From the NCBI RefSeq assembly GCF_900188035.1, contig NZ_FZNN01000017.1, positions 41,080-105,079 of the forward strand: DNA of 64,000 nt. Direction: 5' to 3'. The first letter of the stretch is position 1, and every line of letters begins with the position of its first letter. This stretch comes from Puniceibacterium sediminis (GTDB taxonomy: Bacteria > Pseudomonadota > Alphaproteobacteria > Rhodobacterales > Rhodobacteraceae). Under the pieces are notes generated by a model. The model saw nothing but the letters and a program-made list of their open reading frames with translations, ran no database searches and was not told the origin of the DNA. Positions 38,362 to 47,682 of this stretch are shown here, in pieces. A program made the position numbers and the translations under genes.

Positions 38362-41199
38362 ATGGCTAAGAAAATGCTTATCGACGCCACCCACGCGGAA
38401 GAGACCCGCGTCGTGGTGGTTGACGGAAACAAGGTCGAGGAGTTCGATTTTGAATCTGAAAACAAACGCCAGCTAGCTGGCAACATCTACCTTGCAAAGG
38501 TAACCCGGGTCGAACCGTCGCTTCAGGCGGCCTTTGTCGACTACGGCGGCAACCGTCACGGGTTCCTTGCCTTTTCCGAAATCCATCCGGATTACTACCA
38601 GATCCCCGTCGCCGACCGTAAGGCGCTGATGGACGAAGAGCAGGCCTATGCCGAAGCTCAGCAGCGTGAGGACGAGGAAGACAAGCCCAAACGTTCGCGC
38701 AGCCGGTCACGGACGCGCTCCAAGCCCGAGGCCACGCGTTCTGACGATGCGACCGCCACTCAGGAAGTGTCGGGGATGGAAACCATCGACCTCGACGACG
38801 AGGATGGCGCGGACACCGAAGGCCTGTCGCCGATGGAAACCGTCGCCGCGACCCCGGTCGAAGAGCCGACCAACGATCAGGATGGCGACGACAACGGCAA
38901 CGACGAGGCATCGGACGAAGGTCAGCTGGCTTCGGACCGGGACGAAACCATCGAATCCATCGCCGATGAGGACACCGAAGAAGATTTCCGCCCCGTGCGC
39001 AAACCCCGCCCGCGGCGCTACAAGATCCAGGAAGTCATCAAGGTGCGCCAGATCCTGCTGGTGCAGGTCGTCAAGGAAGAGCGCGGCAACAAGGGCGCGG
39101 CGCTGACAACCTATCTGTCGCTCGCCGGTCGTTACTGCGTTCTGATGCCGAACACCGCCCGTGGCGGCGGCATTTCGCGCAAGATCACCAACGCCGCCGA
39201 CCGCTCCAAGCTCAAGGAAATCGCGCAGACCATCGAGGTGCCGAAAGGTGCCGGCCTGATCGTGCGCACCGCCGGGGCCAAGCGTACCAAGACCGAGATC
39301 AAGCGCGACTATGAATACCTGCAGCGCCTGTGGGAGCAGATCCGCGAGCTGACGCTGAAATCCATCGCGCCGGCCAAGATCTACGAAGAGGGCGACCTGA
39401 TCAAACGGTCGATCCGCGATCTTTATAACCGTGACATCGACGAGGTGTTTGTCGAGGGCGAGCGCGGCTATCGCATCGCCAAGGACTTCATGAAGATGAT
39501 CATGCCGTCCCACGCCAAGAACGTGAAGCATTACGCCGAACAGATGCCGCTTTTCGCGCGCTATCAGGTGGAAAGCTACCTGTCTTCGATGTTCAACCCG
39601 ACGGTGCAGCTGAAATCCGGCGGTTACATCGTGATCGGCGTGACCGAGGCGCTTGTGGCGATCGACGTGAACTCGGGCCGTGCCACCAAGGAAGGCTCGA
39701 TCGAGGATACCGCGACCAAGACCAACCTGGAAGCGGCCGAAGAAGTTGCGCGCCAGCTGCGTCTGCGCGACCTTGCGGGCCTGATCGTGATCGACTTCAT
39801 CGACATGGACGAGCGCAAGAACAACCTCGCCGTCGAGAAGAAGATCAAGGACAAGCTCAAGACTGACCGCGCCCGTATTCAGGTGGGCCGGATCAGCGGC
39901 TTTGGCCTGATGGAAATGTCCCGTCAGCGTCTGCGCCCCGGTATGATCGAGGCAACGACCGCCCCATGCCCGGCCTGTCACGGCACCGGTCTGATCCGGT
40001 CCGACGATAACCTTGCGCTGTCCATCCTGCGCGAGATCGAGGAAGAGGGCGTTCGCAAGCGTTCGCGTGAGGTGCTGGTCAAGGCCCCGGTGGGCATCGC
40101 CAACTACCTGATGAACATGAAGCGCGAACATATCGCCCAGATCGAGATCCGTTATGGCATGGCCGTGCGGATCGAAGGCGACCCGCATCTGGTCAGCCCC
40201 GATTTCAGCCTTGAAAAGTTCAAGACCGCGACCCGTACCGTGCCCGAAGTGACGGCACATGTGGTGTCGGTCGATACGTCGCTGATGGATCAGGTCGACG
40301 AAGATCAGGTCGACGAGGACGAAGACGAGGAGGAGGCTGAGGTCGAAGAGACACAGCAAGCCCCCGAGGCGGCAACCCAGCCGCAGTCCGAGGCTTCGGA
40401 TGACGATGGCAAACCGAAAAAGCGCCGTCGTCGGCGTCGGCGCAGCCGGGGCAAGGGCGCTGGTGGAGCCGAGAATGGCGATCAGAACGGCGATGGAGAT
40501 GACAACGGCGATGCGGTGCCCCAGACACAGGGTTCCGGCGATGCCGTGACACCAGCCGAGGCACCGGTGGAAGCACCTTCCGAGGTACCTTCCGAAGTCG
40601 TTCAGGCGGATGAGGCGCCGACAGAAGAGGCCGCACCAGCACCCAAGCCAAAGCGGACGCGGTCACGTGCCAAGAAACCAGTGGCGGAGGTCCCGGCAGA
40701 GGGCGAAGCACCTGAGGCCACGGCTGAAGAAGCGCCAAAGCCCAAGCGGACCCGCAGCCGCACGCGCAAAAAGCCCGAAGTGGTTGCAGAAGCGCCGGTC
40801 GAAGCTGTCGCGGATACTACGGCAACCGAGGCGGCTCCGGCGGTTGAAGTTGCCGAGGCTGCCCCGGCCCCGGTAGAAGCTGTGACCACCCCCGAGCCCG
40901 AAGCGGTTCAGGCACCCGAGGTGGTAACCCCGGAGCCGACAGCCGAAGTCGCTAAAGACGAGGCGAGCGAGGTGGTCGCGGACGCACCTGCGGAACCCGA
41001 AGCTGTTCAGGCGCCGAAGGCTATCGAAACGCCAGTGGTCGCTGAGACCCCGGCCGCGGTAGTCGCTGTGCCCGAGGCAGATCCAGTTTCAGCGGCGGCG
41101 AGTGAGCCTGAAAAGGTGATGGAGCCTGCCGAGTCTGAAAGCGATGAGCCGGGCGATTCGAAGCCGAAGAAACGCGGCTGGTGGTCGATCGGGCGCTAA
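38362..41199 (+). CDS. rne: Ribonuclease E (RNase E/G family)
   Basis: A 945-residue endonuclease that starts mRNA decay and processes stable RNAs. It opens MAKKMLIDATHAEETRVVVV and has an S1 domain split by an acidic/RS-like insert (about residues 97-220, including KRSRSRSRTRSKPE), as in other alphaproteobacterial enzymes. The catalytic acids lie in VAIDVNSGR and VIDFIDMDE, and the zinc-link CPACHGTG follows near residue 540. The last 300 residues are a disordered scaffold of Pro/Ala/Glu-rich repeats with Arg-rich blocks, ending KKRGWWSIGR, the expected place for degradosome contacts. I chose the ATG at 38362 over a GTG five codons earlier. Confidence 0.97.
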   Translation: MAKKMLIDATHAEETRVVVVDGNKVEEFDFESENKRQLAGNIYLAKVTRVEPSLQAAFVDYGGNRHGFLAFSEIHPDYYQIPVADRKALMDEEQAYAEAQQREDEEDKPKRSRSRSRTRSKPEATRSDDATATQEVSGMETIDLDDEDGADTEGLSPMETVAATPVEEPTNDQDGDDNGNDEASDEGQLASDRDETIESIADEDTEEDFRPVRKPRPRRYKIQEVIKVRQILLVQVVKEERGNKGAALTTYLSLAGRYCVLMPNTARGGGISRKITNAADRSKLKEIAQTIEVPKGAGLIVRTAGAKRTKTEIKRDYEYLQRLWEQIRELTLKSIAPAKIYEEGDLIKRSIRDLYNRDIDEVFVEGERGYRIAKDFMKMIMPSHAKNVKHYAEQMPLFARYQVESYLSSMFNPTVQLKSGGYIVIGVTEALVAIDVNSGRATKEGSIEDTATKTNLEAAEEVARQLRLRDLAGLIVIDFIDMDERKNNLAVEKKIKDKLKTDRARIQVGRISGFGLMEMSRQRLRPGMIEATTAPCPACHGTGLIRSDDNLALSILREIEEEGVRKRSREVLVKAPVGIANYLMNMKREHIAQIEIRYGMAVRIEGDPHLVSPDFSLEKFKTATRTVPEVTAHVVSVDTSLMDQVDEDQVDEDEDEEEAEVEETQQAPEAATQPQSEASDDDGKPKKRRRRRRRSRGKGAGGAENGDQNGDGDDNGDAVPQTQGSGDAVTPAEAPVEAPSEVPSEVVQADEAPTEEAAPAPKPKRTRSRAKKPVAEVPAEGEAPEATAEEAPKPKRTRSRTRKKPEVVAEAPVEAVADTTATEAAPAVEVAEAAPAPVEAVTTPEPEAVQAPEVVTPEPTAEVAKDEASEVVADAPAEPEAVQAPKAIETPVVAETPAAVVAVPEADPVSAAASEPEKVMEPAESESDEPGDSKPKKRGWWSIGR

Positions 41200-41221
41200 G
41201 CCTTTCTGAGAATAGAAAAGC

Positions 41222-41253
41222 AAAAGCCCCGGCAAATGCGCCGGGGCTTTTTT
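41222..41253 (+). terminator. Rho-independent terminator of rne
   Basis: The stem AAAAGCCCCGGC (41222-41233) pairs with GCCGGGGCTTTT (41240-41251), and the T run continues to 41253. It lies 22 bases past the rne stop. Confidence 0.95.
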
Positions 41254-41284
41254 ATGTGGGGTGTTGTGGGGCCGCGCAGGCTGA

Positions 41285-41509
41285 TCAGCCGCCCTTGCGA
41301 ATGGTCCAGACCATGGCCAACCCGTCCTCTGACGATGTCAGAAGCTGGTGCCCGGCCTCGGCGCAGAAATGCGGTACGTCGATCACCGCAGCGGGGTCGT
41401 CGGTGCGCAGGGACAGGATCTCACCCGTCGATAGCGCCATCAGACGCTTGCGCGCCTTGAGTACGGGCAGGGGGCAAAGCAGCCCGGTCGCGTCAAGATC
41501 ATGTGTCAT
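41285..41509 (-). CDS. TusA-like sulfur carrier protein
   Basis: A 74-residue protein starting MTHDLDATGLLCPLPVLKAR. The CPxP motif with Cys12 in the first helix is the persulfide site of the TusA/SirA family, which hands sulfur to tRNA thiolation, molybdopterin and other acceptors. It is divergent from the ccdA-like gene (93 bp apart), and a thiol or disulfide link between the two products is possible. The frame is open 31 codons upstream, but those residues are not family-like. Confidence 0.9.
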   Translation of the reverse strand: MTHDLDATGLLCPLPVLKARKRLMALSTGEILSLRTDDPAAVIDVPHFCAEAGHQLLTSSEDGLAMVWTIRKGG

Positions 41510-41602
41510 GCCAGATGACTTAGGCGGAGTGTTACAGGCTGTCCACAGGGTTGTGACGGCTGGTCGCGTGACGCCGCTGGAACAATGCACTATGTCGGTC
41601 AC

Positions 41603-42355
41603 ATGTTCGGAATCGAAATCATCGACGCGGGGCTTGCGCCCGCAATGATCGTCGCACTTCTGGCGGGCTTGATGTCGTTTCTGAGCCCCTGCGTGCTGCC
41701 CATCGTGCCGCCCTATCTGGCCTTCATGTCCGGCGTCAGTGTGGCCGAGATGCAGAACGGCGGGTCAGCCCGGTTCCGGGCGGTAACAGCGGCGCTGTTC
41801 TTTGTCATGGGGCTGTCGACGGTCTTCCTGCTGCTTGGGTTCACGGCCTCAGCTTTTGGCGCGTTCTTTCTGCAAAATCAGGTGCTTCTGTCGCGCATAT
41901 CGGGCGTTGTCGTGATCATTTTTGGCCTGCATTTCCTGGGCATCTTCCGCATTCCCTTTCTCGACCGCGAGGCACGAATAGAGGCGGGCGACAGCGGCGG
42001 ATCGGCCTTTGGCGCTTATGTTCTTGGCCTTGCTTTCGCCTTTGGCTGGACGCCCTGCATCGGGCCACAGCTGGGCGCGATCCTGTCGCTTGCAGCCTCC
42101 GAGGCATCGGTCATGCGCGGGACCCTGTTGCTGGGCATCTACGCGGCCGGCCTTGGTATTCCGTTCCTTCTGGCCGCCCTTTTCCTAAGCCGGGCCATGA
42201 CGCTGATGAACCGGGTCAAACGGCATATGAAGGTCATCGAACGGGTTATGGGTTTGCTGCTGATCGTGGTCGGTCTGGCGCTTCTGACCGGGGCGTTTTC
42301 AAGCTTTTCCTTCTGGCTCCTTGAGAATTTTCCCGCGCTGGCGACGCTGGGCTAA
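41603..42355 (+). CDS. ccdA: Cytochrome c biogenesis protein CcdA
   Basis: A 250-residue inner-membrane protein with six helices. The redox cysteines lie in SFLSPCVLP (Cys30) and FGWTPCIGP (Cys152), as in CcdA/DsbD-beta, which carries electrons from cytoplasmic thioredoxin to periplasmic thiol proteins for heme attachment. This fits the c-type cytochromes encoded at 16-17.4 kb. I prefer the ATG at 41603 (MFGIEIIDAGL), although the frame also opens at 41585. Confidence 0.93.
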   Translation: MFGIEIIDAGLAPAMIVALLAGLMSFLSPCVLPIVPPYLAFMSGVSVAEMQNGGSARFRAVTAALFFVMGLSTVFLLLGFTASAFGAFFLQNQVLLSRISGVVVIIFGLHFLGIFRIPFLDREARIEAGDSGGSAFGAYVLGLAFAFGWTPCIGPQLGAILSLAASEASVMRGTLLLGIYAAGLGIPFLLAALFLSRAMTLMNRVKRHMKVIERVMGLLLIVVGLALLTGAFSSFSFWLLENFPALATLG

Positions 42356-42468
42356 CGCTTCCGACAACATGGTTTTGTTGCCCATCCTGAGCGGATTTGA
42401 TGGACTGCCGCAGGTTGATAAAGCAAGTCTGTTGCAGCGCACGGGGCAGGGAGCGCTTAATTTCAGTA

Positions 42469-42483
42469 GGTTAGCGCTAAACC
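42469..42483. promoter_or_regulatory. LacI-type palindrome upstream of the aldolase gene
   Basis: GGTTAGCGCTAAACC contains the perfect 10-bp palindrome TTAGCGCTAA centred on GC, the hallmark of LacI/GalR operators. A half-like AGCGCT lies 20 bases upstream (42452-42457). The site is 80 bp before the aldolase start. A LacI-family regulator of central carbon metabolism (CceR type, known in Rhodobacter sphaeroides) is a candidate; this is inference. Confidence 0.55.
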
Positions 42484-42562
42484 TGTGACGAGTCCCTACC
42501 ATCGTGTGGATCTTTCCCTTAGGACTTTTGCAAACGTGATCAGCAAGGGTGGTGGAACGACA

Positions 42563-43465
42563 ATGGCACAGAAATCGGCAACATTTTTGGCTCAGGCCGA
42601 GCGCATGAAAACCGGCAAGGGCTTCATTGCCGCGCTGGATCAGAGCGGCGGCTCAACCCCGAAAGCGCTCAAATTGTATGGCGTGGACGAGGGCAGCTAT
42701 TCCGGCGACGAAGAGATGTATGGCGAGATTCACGCGATGCGATCGCGGATCATTCTGGCGCCGGATTTCACATCCGAAAAAGTGCTGGGCGCGATCCTGT
42801 TCGAACGCACGATGCGGGCCGAGGTGAATGGCAAGCCGACGGCAGCGCTGCTGTGGGAAGACCGTGGCATCGTGCCGTTCCTGAAGATCGACAAGGGTCT
42901 GGAAGACGAAGCGAACGGCGTGCAGATGATGAAACCGATGCCGGAGCTGGACGCGCTTCTGGCCGATGCAGTCAAATTCGGCATCTTCGGGACCAAGGAG
43001 CGGTCTGTCATTCAGGAGGCCAACGCGGACGGCATTGCCGCCGTGGTGGCGCAGCAGTTCGAGGTGGCCAAAACGGTTGTCGCGGCGGGTCTGGTGCCGA
43101 TCATCGAACCTGAGGTGAACATCCATTCCGCGACCAAGGCAGAGGCCGAGGTGATGCTGCGGGACGAGATTCTGAAGCAGCTGAACACTCTGGAGGACGG
43201 GCAGGACGTCATGCTGAAGCTGACGATCCCGACAGAGGCGAATATCTACGACGTTCTGGCGGATCACCCCAAAGTGCTGCGGGTTGTGGCGCTGTCGGGC
43301 GGCTATTCGACCGATGATGCCTGCGCCCGTCTGGCGCAGAATGGCAAGATGATCGCGAGCTTTTCCCGCGCACTGACCGAGGGGCTGAGCAAGCAGCAGT
43401 CCGACGCAGAGTTCAACGCGGCGCTGGGTGGCAATATCGACAAGATCTATCAGGCGTCACTGTAA
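42563..43465 (+). CDS. Fructose-bisphosphate aldolase class I
   Basis: A 300-residue class I (Schiff-base) aldolase that splits fructose 1,6-bisphosphate or makes it in gluconeogenesis. It begins MAQKSATFLAQAERMKTGKG, followed by FIAALDQSGGSTPKAL. LKLTIPTEANIYD late in the protein carries a lysine suited to the Schiff-base role, and GLVPIIEPEVNI is a typical core strand. I chose the ATG at 42563, behind GGTGGAA; the frame is open 26 codons upstream. The LacI-type palindrome in its leader suggests carbon-source control. Confidence 0.95.
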   Translation: MAQKSATFLAQAERMKTGKGFIAALDQSGGSTPKALKLYGVDEGSYSGDEEMYGEIHAMRSRIILAPDFTSEKVLGAILFERTMRAEVNGKPTAALLWEDRGIVPFLKIDKGLEDEANGVQMMKPMPELDALLADAVKFGIFGTKERSVIQEANADGIAAVVAQQFEVAKTVVAAGLVPIIEPEVNIHSATKAEAEVMLRDEILKQLNTLEDGQDVMLKLTIPTEANIYDVLADHPKVLRVVALSGGYSTDDACARLAQNGKMIASFSRALTEGLSKQQSDAEFNAALGGNIDKIYQASL

Positions 43466-43515
43466 CCTGTGTAATTTCGGTTCGGCGGGCTTTGGATATA
43501 TCCGGGGCCGCCGGA

Positions 43516-43540
43516 CCAAGACTTTTGCGAAAAGTCTTGG
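43516..43540. repeat. 25-bp palindrome between convergent genes, likely bidirectional terminator
   Basis: CCAAGACTTTT (43516-43526) and AAAAGTCTTGG (43530-43540) are exact reverse complements around GCG. The site lies 50 bases past the aldolase stop and 8 bases past the stop of the opposing small gene, so it can end transcription from both sides. Palindromes of this kind recur in Rhodobacteraceae genomes. Confidence 0.75.
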
Positions 43541-43548
43541 CAAAAGTT

Positions 43549-43809
43549 TTATGAAAACATTTGCGCGGGTGGCTGTGACGACGCCATCAGTTGAACAGGT
43601 TCGTTGTTGCAGAAGATCACGACCTGCCCGGCATTGAAGACGGCACTGTAGCCGCGTCTGTGCAATTCACGTTCGAACGGTTCGCGTCCAATCATGCGAT
43701 CGATGTCGCGCAGAGAGCGGCGGACGATGCCGCCGTCGCGCGCGGCCTTGGCAGAGAAGATCTGCCGGAACCAGATATCTGGTGAAATGAAACTATGACG
43801 CGTGCTCAT
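43549..43809 (-). CDS. Small conserved Rhodobacteraceae-type protein, function unknown
   Basis: An 86-residue protein starting MSTRHSFISPDIWFRQIFSA. The core segments are GGIVRRSLRDIDRMIGREPF and RRGYSAVFNAGQVVIFCNNE. I recognise this pattern from small Rhodobacteraceae proteins that some databases label phosphoribosylanthranilate isomerase; it is far too short to be TrpF, so that name is not supported. It may be a small nucleic-acid or partner-binding protein. It is the last gene of the fumC operon, 23 bp behind the RHH gene. The ATG at 43809 has a weak ribosome site. Confidence 0.6.
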   Translation of the reverse strand: MSTRHSFISPDIWFRQIFSAKAARDGGIVRRSLRDIDRMIGREPFERELHRRGYSAVFNAGQVVIFCNNEPVQLMASSQPPAQMFS

Positions 43810-43832
43810 CCACAAAGCATCGCGTTTCCCGG

Positions 43833-44051
43833 TTAACGCTCTCTGAATCGTGCGAGCACGAAGACCCGGATGGCTGAGGCCAGCCCGACATCCGGCTCCC
43901 GTGCGGCATCGATTTCAGCAGCAAGCTGGTTGATCGGCTTGTCCTCGGTTGCGGCGATGTCGCGGAAGGCAGCCCAGAAGGCATCTTCCAGCGACACCGA
44001 AGTCCGGTGACCACGCAGGGTCAGAGAGCGTTTGACGGGACGCGCGCTCAC
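43833..44051 (-). CDS. Ribbon-helix-helix domain protein
   Basis: A 72-residue protein in which the strand RSLTLRGHRTSVSLEDAFW leads into two helices (AAFRDIAATEDKPINQLAAE), the RHH_4-type fold. This suggests a small DNA-binding dimer, though many of these proteins have no known target. Its start overlaps the stop of the DUF4169 gene by four bases, so it is translated with that gene and fumC. It could regulate the operon; there is no direct evidence for this. Confidence 0.8.
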   Translation of the reverse strand: MSARPVKRSLTLRGHRTSVSLEDAFWAAFRDIAATEDKPINQLAAEIDAAREPDVGLASAIRVFVLARFRER

Positions 44052-44233
44052 GCGTCCTTATCATCAATCTTATGGCCGTCCAGCGCCTTGGCGGCTTTGC
44101 TCATCTTGGCCAAAAGCGCCTGCTTGTCGGCAGCACTGCGTCCGAATTTCGCGGAGTGCATGTTGGCGTCCCGCTTTTCGGCGTCGCGTTTACGGTCCTT
44201 GCGGGCCTTGTTCAGGTTGGTGAGATTGCTCAT
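44048..44233 (-). CDS. DUF4169 family small basic protein
   Basis: A 61-residue, Lys/Arg-rich helical protein, [20 protein letters not shown] with a following [14 protein letters not shown], matching the DUF4169 family of alphaproteobacteria. Its function is unknown. It overlaps fumC by four bases upstream and the RHH gene by four bases downstream, a sign of translational coupling. Confidence 0.85.
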   Translation of the reverse strand: MSNLTNLNKARKDRKRDAEKRDANMHSAKFGRSAADKQALLAKMSKAAKALDGHKIDDKDA

Positions 44234-45633
44234 CCCTTGGGTCCGATCATGTCTTCCGGCCGCACGACGCGGTCGAATGTTTCTTCATCGACGAAGCCGA
44301 GCGCAATCGCCTCTTCCTTGAGGGTCGTGCCGTTCTTGTGCGCCGTCTTGGCCACTTTGGTGGCGTTGTCATAGCCGATGGTCGGCGCCAGCGCCGTTAC
44401 CAGCATCAGCGATTCCTTCATCAGCTTGTCGATCCGCGTGGTGTTGGCCTGTGTGCCCGCCACCATGTTGTCGGTAAAGCTGCCCGCCGCGTCACCCAAA
44501 AGCTGCATGGATTGCAGCACGTTGTAGGACATCATCGGGTTATAGACGTTCAGTTCGAAATGCCCCTGCGATCCGGCAAAGCCGACAGCCGCATCATTGC
44601 CCATGACCTGCGCACAGACCATGGTCAGCGCCTCGGCCTGGGTCGGGTTGACCTTGCCGGGCATGATCGACGAGCCGGGTTCGTTTTCCGGCAGGATCAG
44701 CTCACCCAGACCCGAGCGTGGGCCAGAGCCGAGCAGGCGCATGTCATTGGCGATCTTGAAGAGTGAGGCCGCAACGGTCTTGAGCGCGCCCGAGAACATC
44801 ACCATCGCGTCATGGGCGGCGAGGGCTTCGAACTTGTTCGGGGCCGTGACGAACGGCAGATCGGTGATGGCTGCGATTTCGGCCGCGACGCGGGTATCCC
44901 AGCCCACCTTGGTGTTCAGGCCGGTGCCGACGGCGGTGCCGCCCTGCGCCAGTTCATAGATGTCGGGCATGCACATTTCGACGCGCGCGATGCCCTTGGC
45001 CACCTGATGGGCATAGCCGCCGAATTCCTGACCCAGTGTCAGCGGCGTGGCATCCTGTGTGTGGGTGCGCCCGATCTTGATGATGTCCTTGAATTCTTCG
45101 GACTTCGCGGCAAGGGCCGCGTGCAGTTTGCGCAGGCCAGGCAGCAGGGTGTCGCGTGCCATCATCCCGATGGCGACGTGCATCGCGGTCGGGAAGGTGT
45201 CGTTCGACGACTGGCCCATGTTGCAGTGATCGTTGGGGTGTACGGGTTTTTTGGAGCCCATGACGCCGCCCAGAACTTCGATCGCGCGGTTCGAGATGAC
45301 CTCGTTCGCGTTCATGTTGGACTGCGTGCCGGATCCGGTTTGCCAGACGACCAGCGGGAAGTTGTCGTCGAACTTGCCCTCGATCACCTCTTGGGCGGCG
45401 GCGGTGATGGCATTGCCGACTTCGGCTTCCATGTCGCCCTGGGCCATGTTGACCGTTGCACAGGCTTTCTTGATCACGCCAAGCGCGCGGATGATGGCGA
45501 CCGGCTGACGTTCCCAGCCGATGGGAAAGTTCATGATCGAACGCTGGGTCTGCGCGCCCCAATATTTCTCGCCGGGGACCTCAAGCGGGCCAAAGCTGTC
45601 AGTTTCGGTGCGGGTTGCGGATGTCGGGGCCAT
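44230..45633 (-). CDS. fumC: Fumarate hydratase class II
   Basis: A 467-residue iron-free fumarase of the TCA cycle, interconverting fumarate and malate. The superfamily signature [13 protein letters not shown] carries the catalytic Ser loop, and [13 protein letters not shown] and [17 protein letters not shown] are further active-site segments. Length is normal for FumC. It is the first gene of a four-gene operon with three small proteins. sspB lies 85 bp upstream on the same strand. Confidence 0.98.
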   Translation of the reverse strand: MAPTSATRTETDSFGPLEVPGEKYWGAQTQRSIMNFPIGWERQPVAIIRALGVIKKACATVNMAQGDMEAEVGNAITAAAQEVIEGKFDDNFPLVVWQTGSGTQSNMNANEVISNRAIEVLGGVMGSKKPVHPNDHCNMGQSSNDTFPTAMHVAIGMMARDTLLPGLRKLHAALAAKSEEFKDIIKIGRTHTQDATPLTLGQEFGGYAHQVAKGIARVEMCMPDIYELAQGGTAVGTGLNTKVGWDTRVAAEIAAITDLPFVTAPNKFEALAAHDAMVMFSGALKTVAASLFKIANDMRLLGSGPRSGLGELILPENEPGSSIMPGKVNPTQAEALTMVCAQVMGNDAAVGFAGSQGHFELNVYNPMMSYNVLQSMQLLGDAAGSFTDNMVAGTQANTTRIDKLMKESLMLVTALAPTIGYDNATKVAKTAHKNGTTLKEEAIALGFVDEETFDRVVRPEDMIGPKG

Positions 45634-45718
45634 GAAATGTTCCTGTCCTGTGCAATTACGCGCGGTTTACCGTCCGCGAGGTCAGGGGGCAATCGGCAAG
45701 ATCAACTGCCGGGCCCTG

Positions 45719-46222
45719 TTATTTGCGAAAACTGTCCAGACTGACCACATCGGCATCCTTTTTATCCGGTTTTCCGGATTTGCCGAGCTTTGGCTTGGCC
45801 GCCGGTTCGTCGGTTTTGTCGATGCTGGCCGGGGCGGGGGCCGGTTCTTCATCGTCCTCCTCGTCGTCTTCGTGCGTTTCAAAGCGCAAGCCGAATTCGA
45901 CAGAGGGATCCACAAAGGTCTTGATCGCATCATAGGGGATATACAGCAGTTCGGGTGCTTCGCCAAAGTTCAGCGAAACCGAAAAACCTTCATCCGTGAC
46001 GTCAAGATTGTCGTACCAATGCTGCATCACCACCGTCATTTCGCCCGGATAGCGGTCCGACAGCCAGTCAGCAATTTCCACATCCGGATGGGCGGTGTCA
46101 AAGGTGATGAAAAAATGGTGATCACCCGGCAGACCGTTGGCCTGAACGGCTGTGAGAACCTCTTGGATGAGGCCACGCATCGCGCGATGCATCAAATTTC
46201 CGTAGTCAATCCCGCGGGACAT
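45719..46222 (-). CDS. sspB: SspB, ClpXP adaptor for ssrA-tagged proteins
   Basis: A 167-residue protein. The N-terminal tag-binding domain (MSRGIDYGNLMHRAMRGLIQ, then FFITFDTAHPDVEIADWL and FSVSLNFGEAPELLYIPYDA) matches the alphaproteobacterial SspB family. A flexible acidic and Lys/Pro-rich linker follows, and the C-terminal ClpX-binding tail reads VVSLDSFRK. SspB hands ssrA-tagged peptides from rescued ribosomes to ClpXP. The tmRNA gene that makes this tag lies only 2.2 kb away (48390-48708) on the same strand. Confidence 0.92.
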   Translation of the reverse strand: MSRGIDYGNLMHRAMRGLIQEVLTAVQANGLPGDHHFFITFDTAHPDVEIADWLSDRYPGEMTVVMQHWYDNLDVTDEGFSVSLNFGEAPELLYIPYDAIKTFVDPSVEFGLRFETHEDDEEDDEEPAPAPASIDKTDEPAAKPKLGKSGKPDKKDADVVSLDSFRK

Positions 46223-46342
46223 GCCGCAATCCCTTCTGGTTGTGGTCTCAGCATATTCTATTTGCCGCGAAACAAAAGGGGACGCCAGCGCATTTTTCCC
46301 GGTGCGGCGTTACAGCGGCATCCGGCAAAGCGTTGCGTGTTA

Positions 46343-47593
46343 TCAGAGCAGCGACAGGGCCCAACCCGCCAGTGCCATGAGCGGCAGAGTGATCAGCGGC
46401 CCCCGGTGCAGGACCAGAAGAAGCAATGCGGCGAGGGCGGTCAGTATCAGCGCGTCAGATCGCAGGCTGGCGGGGTCGGGAATGGGCAGGGAGAGCGGGC
46501 CAAAGTTGACTTGTGTGACCGTGTTGAACACGACGTGTAGAGCGAACCACACCGAGAGGTTCAGGATCACACCGACCACCGCTGCGGTTATGGCTCCAAG
46601 GGCGGATTGCAGGCGTGGGCGGGTCTGCAGGTGTTCGACATAAGGCGCCCCGGCGAAAATCCACAGAAAGCAGGGCACAAAAGTCATCCAGAGCGTGAGC
46701 GCCCCGGCGGCCAGTGCAAGGCCCGTACCGCCCGCCGTGTAACCGGTCAGCATCCCGACAAACTGGGTCACGAGGATGAGCGGCCCCGGCGTGGTTTCCG
46801 CAAGGCCAAGCGCGTCGACCATCTGCAGCGGGTCAAGCCAGCCCCGGGCGGTCACCACCTCTTGTGCCATATAGGCCAGTACCGCATAGGCCCCGCCAAA
46901 GGTGACCACGGCGAGTTTGGCAAAGAACGCCGAGAGGTCGAAAAGCAGGGTCTGCCCACTGAGGGCAAGCAGCGGTAGCGGCAGCAGCCAGAGCGTGGCC
47001 CAGAGCAGGATCACGCCCGGTCGGAACGTTCCAGTCGGGAGGGTCTGTTGCACAGGCGCGGGGCTGGCGCGGGTGGCGCCGAAGGCGGCGGCGGCAAGGA
47101 TGAGTAGCGGAAAAGGGATCTGGAACAAGAAGATGGCGGCGAAACTTAAACCCGCAACCCAGGACATGGCCGGGCCGGTCAAGCCCTTGCGCATCAGGCG
47201 GCGCAGGGCCTCGTATACGATGACAATGACCGTTGCCTTGATGCCCAGCAGGAGAGATTCTGTCTGCGGCAGGGTGCCGTAACGGGCGTAAAGAAGCGTG
47301 AGCACGGCAATGACCAGCGCGCCGGGCAGAACAAACAGCAGCCCGGCCAGCAGCCCGCCAGCAGTGCCGCGCAGACGCCAGCCGGCATAGGTGGCAAGCT
47401 GCATCGCCTCGGGGCCCGGCAGCAGCATGCAAAAGCCAAGAGCGTTCAGGAATTGCTGTTCGCTAAGCCAGGGCCGTTCGTCCACCAACTCGCGGTGCAT
47501 CACGCCGATCTGCGCAGCCGGGCCGCCAAAGGACAGCAGGCCGATGCGGCCGAACACATGCAACATCTCGGGCCAACTGGGTGGAGGGGGCAT
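46343..47593 (-). CDS. chrA: Chromate transporter (ChrA family, two-domain)
   Basis: A 416-residue membrane protein with two CHR domains. The first opens GLLSFGGPAAQIGVMHREL and includes NALGFCMLLPGPEAMQLATY; the second opens AVVTFGGAYAVLAYMAQEVV and includes GLAETTPGPLILVTQFVG. These are the known chromate-efflux signatures. It exports chromate, or possibly sulfate-like anions. It is a single gene without a chrB regulator nearby. The Pro-rich start MPPPPSW fits family members. Confidence 0.95.
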   Translation of the reverse strand: MPPPPSWPEMLHVFGRIGLLSFGGPAAQIGVMHRELVDERPWLSEQQFLNALGFCMLLPGPEAMQLATYAGWRLRGTAGGLLAGLLFVLPGALVIAVLTLLYARYGTLPQTESLLLGIKATVIVIVYEALRRLMRKGLTGPAMSWVAGLSFAAIFLFQIPFPLLILAAAAFGATRASPAPVQQTLPTGTFRPGVILLWATLWLLPLPLLALSGQTLLFDLSAFFAKLAVVTFGGAYAVLAYMAQEVVTARGWLDPLQMVDALGLAETTPGPLILVTQFVGMLTGYTAGGTGLALAAGALTLWMTFVPCFLWIFAGAPYVEHLQTRPRLQSALGAITAAVVGVILNLSVWFALHVVFNTVTQVNFGPLSLPIPDPASLRSDALILTALAALLLLVLHRGPLITLPLMALAGWALSLL

Positions 47594-47682
47594 CGCGGGA
47601 CTCCGTAAGGCGTTTTATCCTGTCGGCGAAGGAGTGCGTGTGCCGGTGGTAGCTGTCAATGACACAACTGGCGGAGGCGTGT

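Noticed and set aside
38707..40359. A 550-codon minus-strand open frame inside rne
   Set aside because: His/Leu/Asp-rich antisense shadow of RNase E; the plus strand carries all conserved motifs.
43549..43809. Phosphoribosylanthranilate isomerase
   Set aside because: Small proteins with this pattern sometimes carry that label, but 86 residues without a TIM-barrel motif cannot be TrpF.
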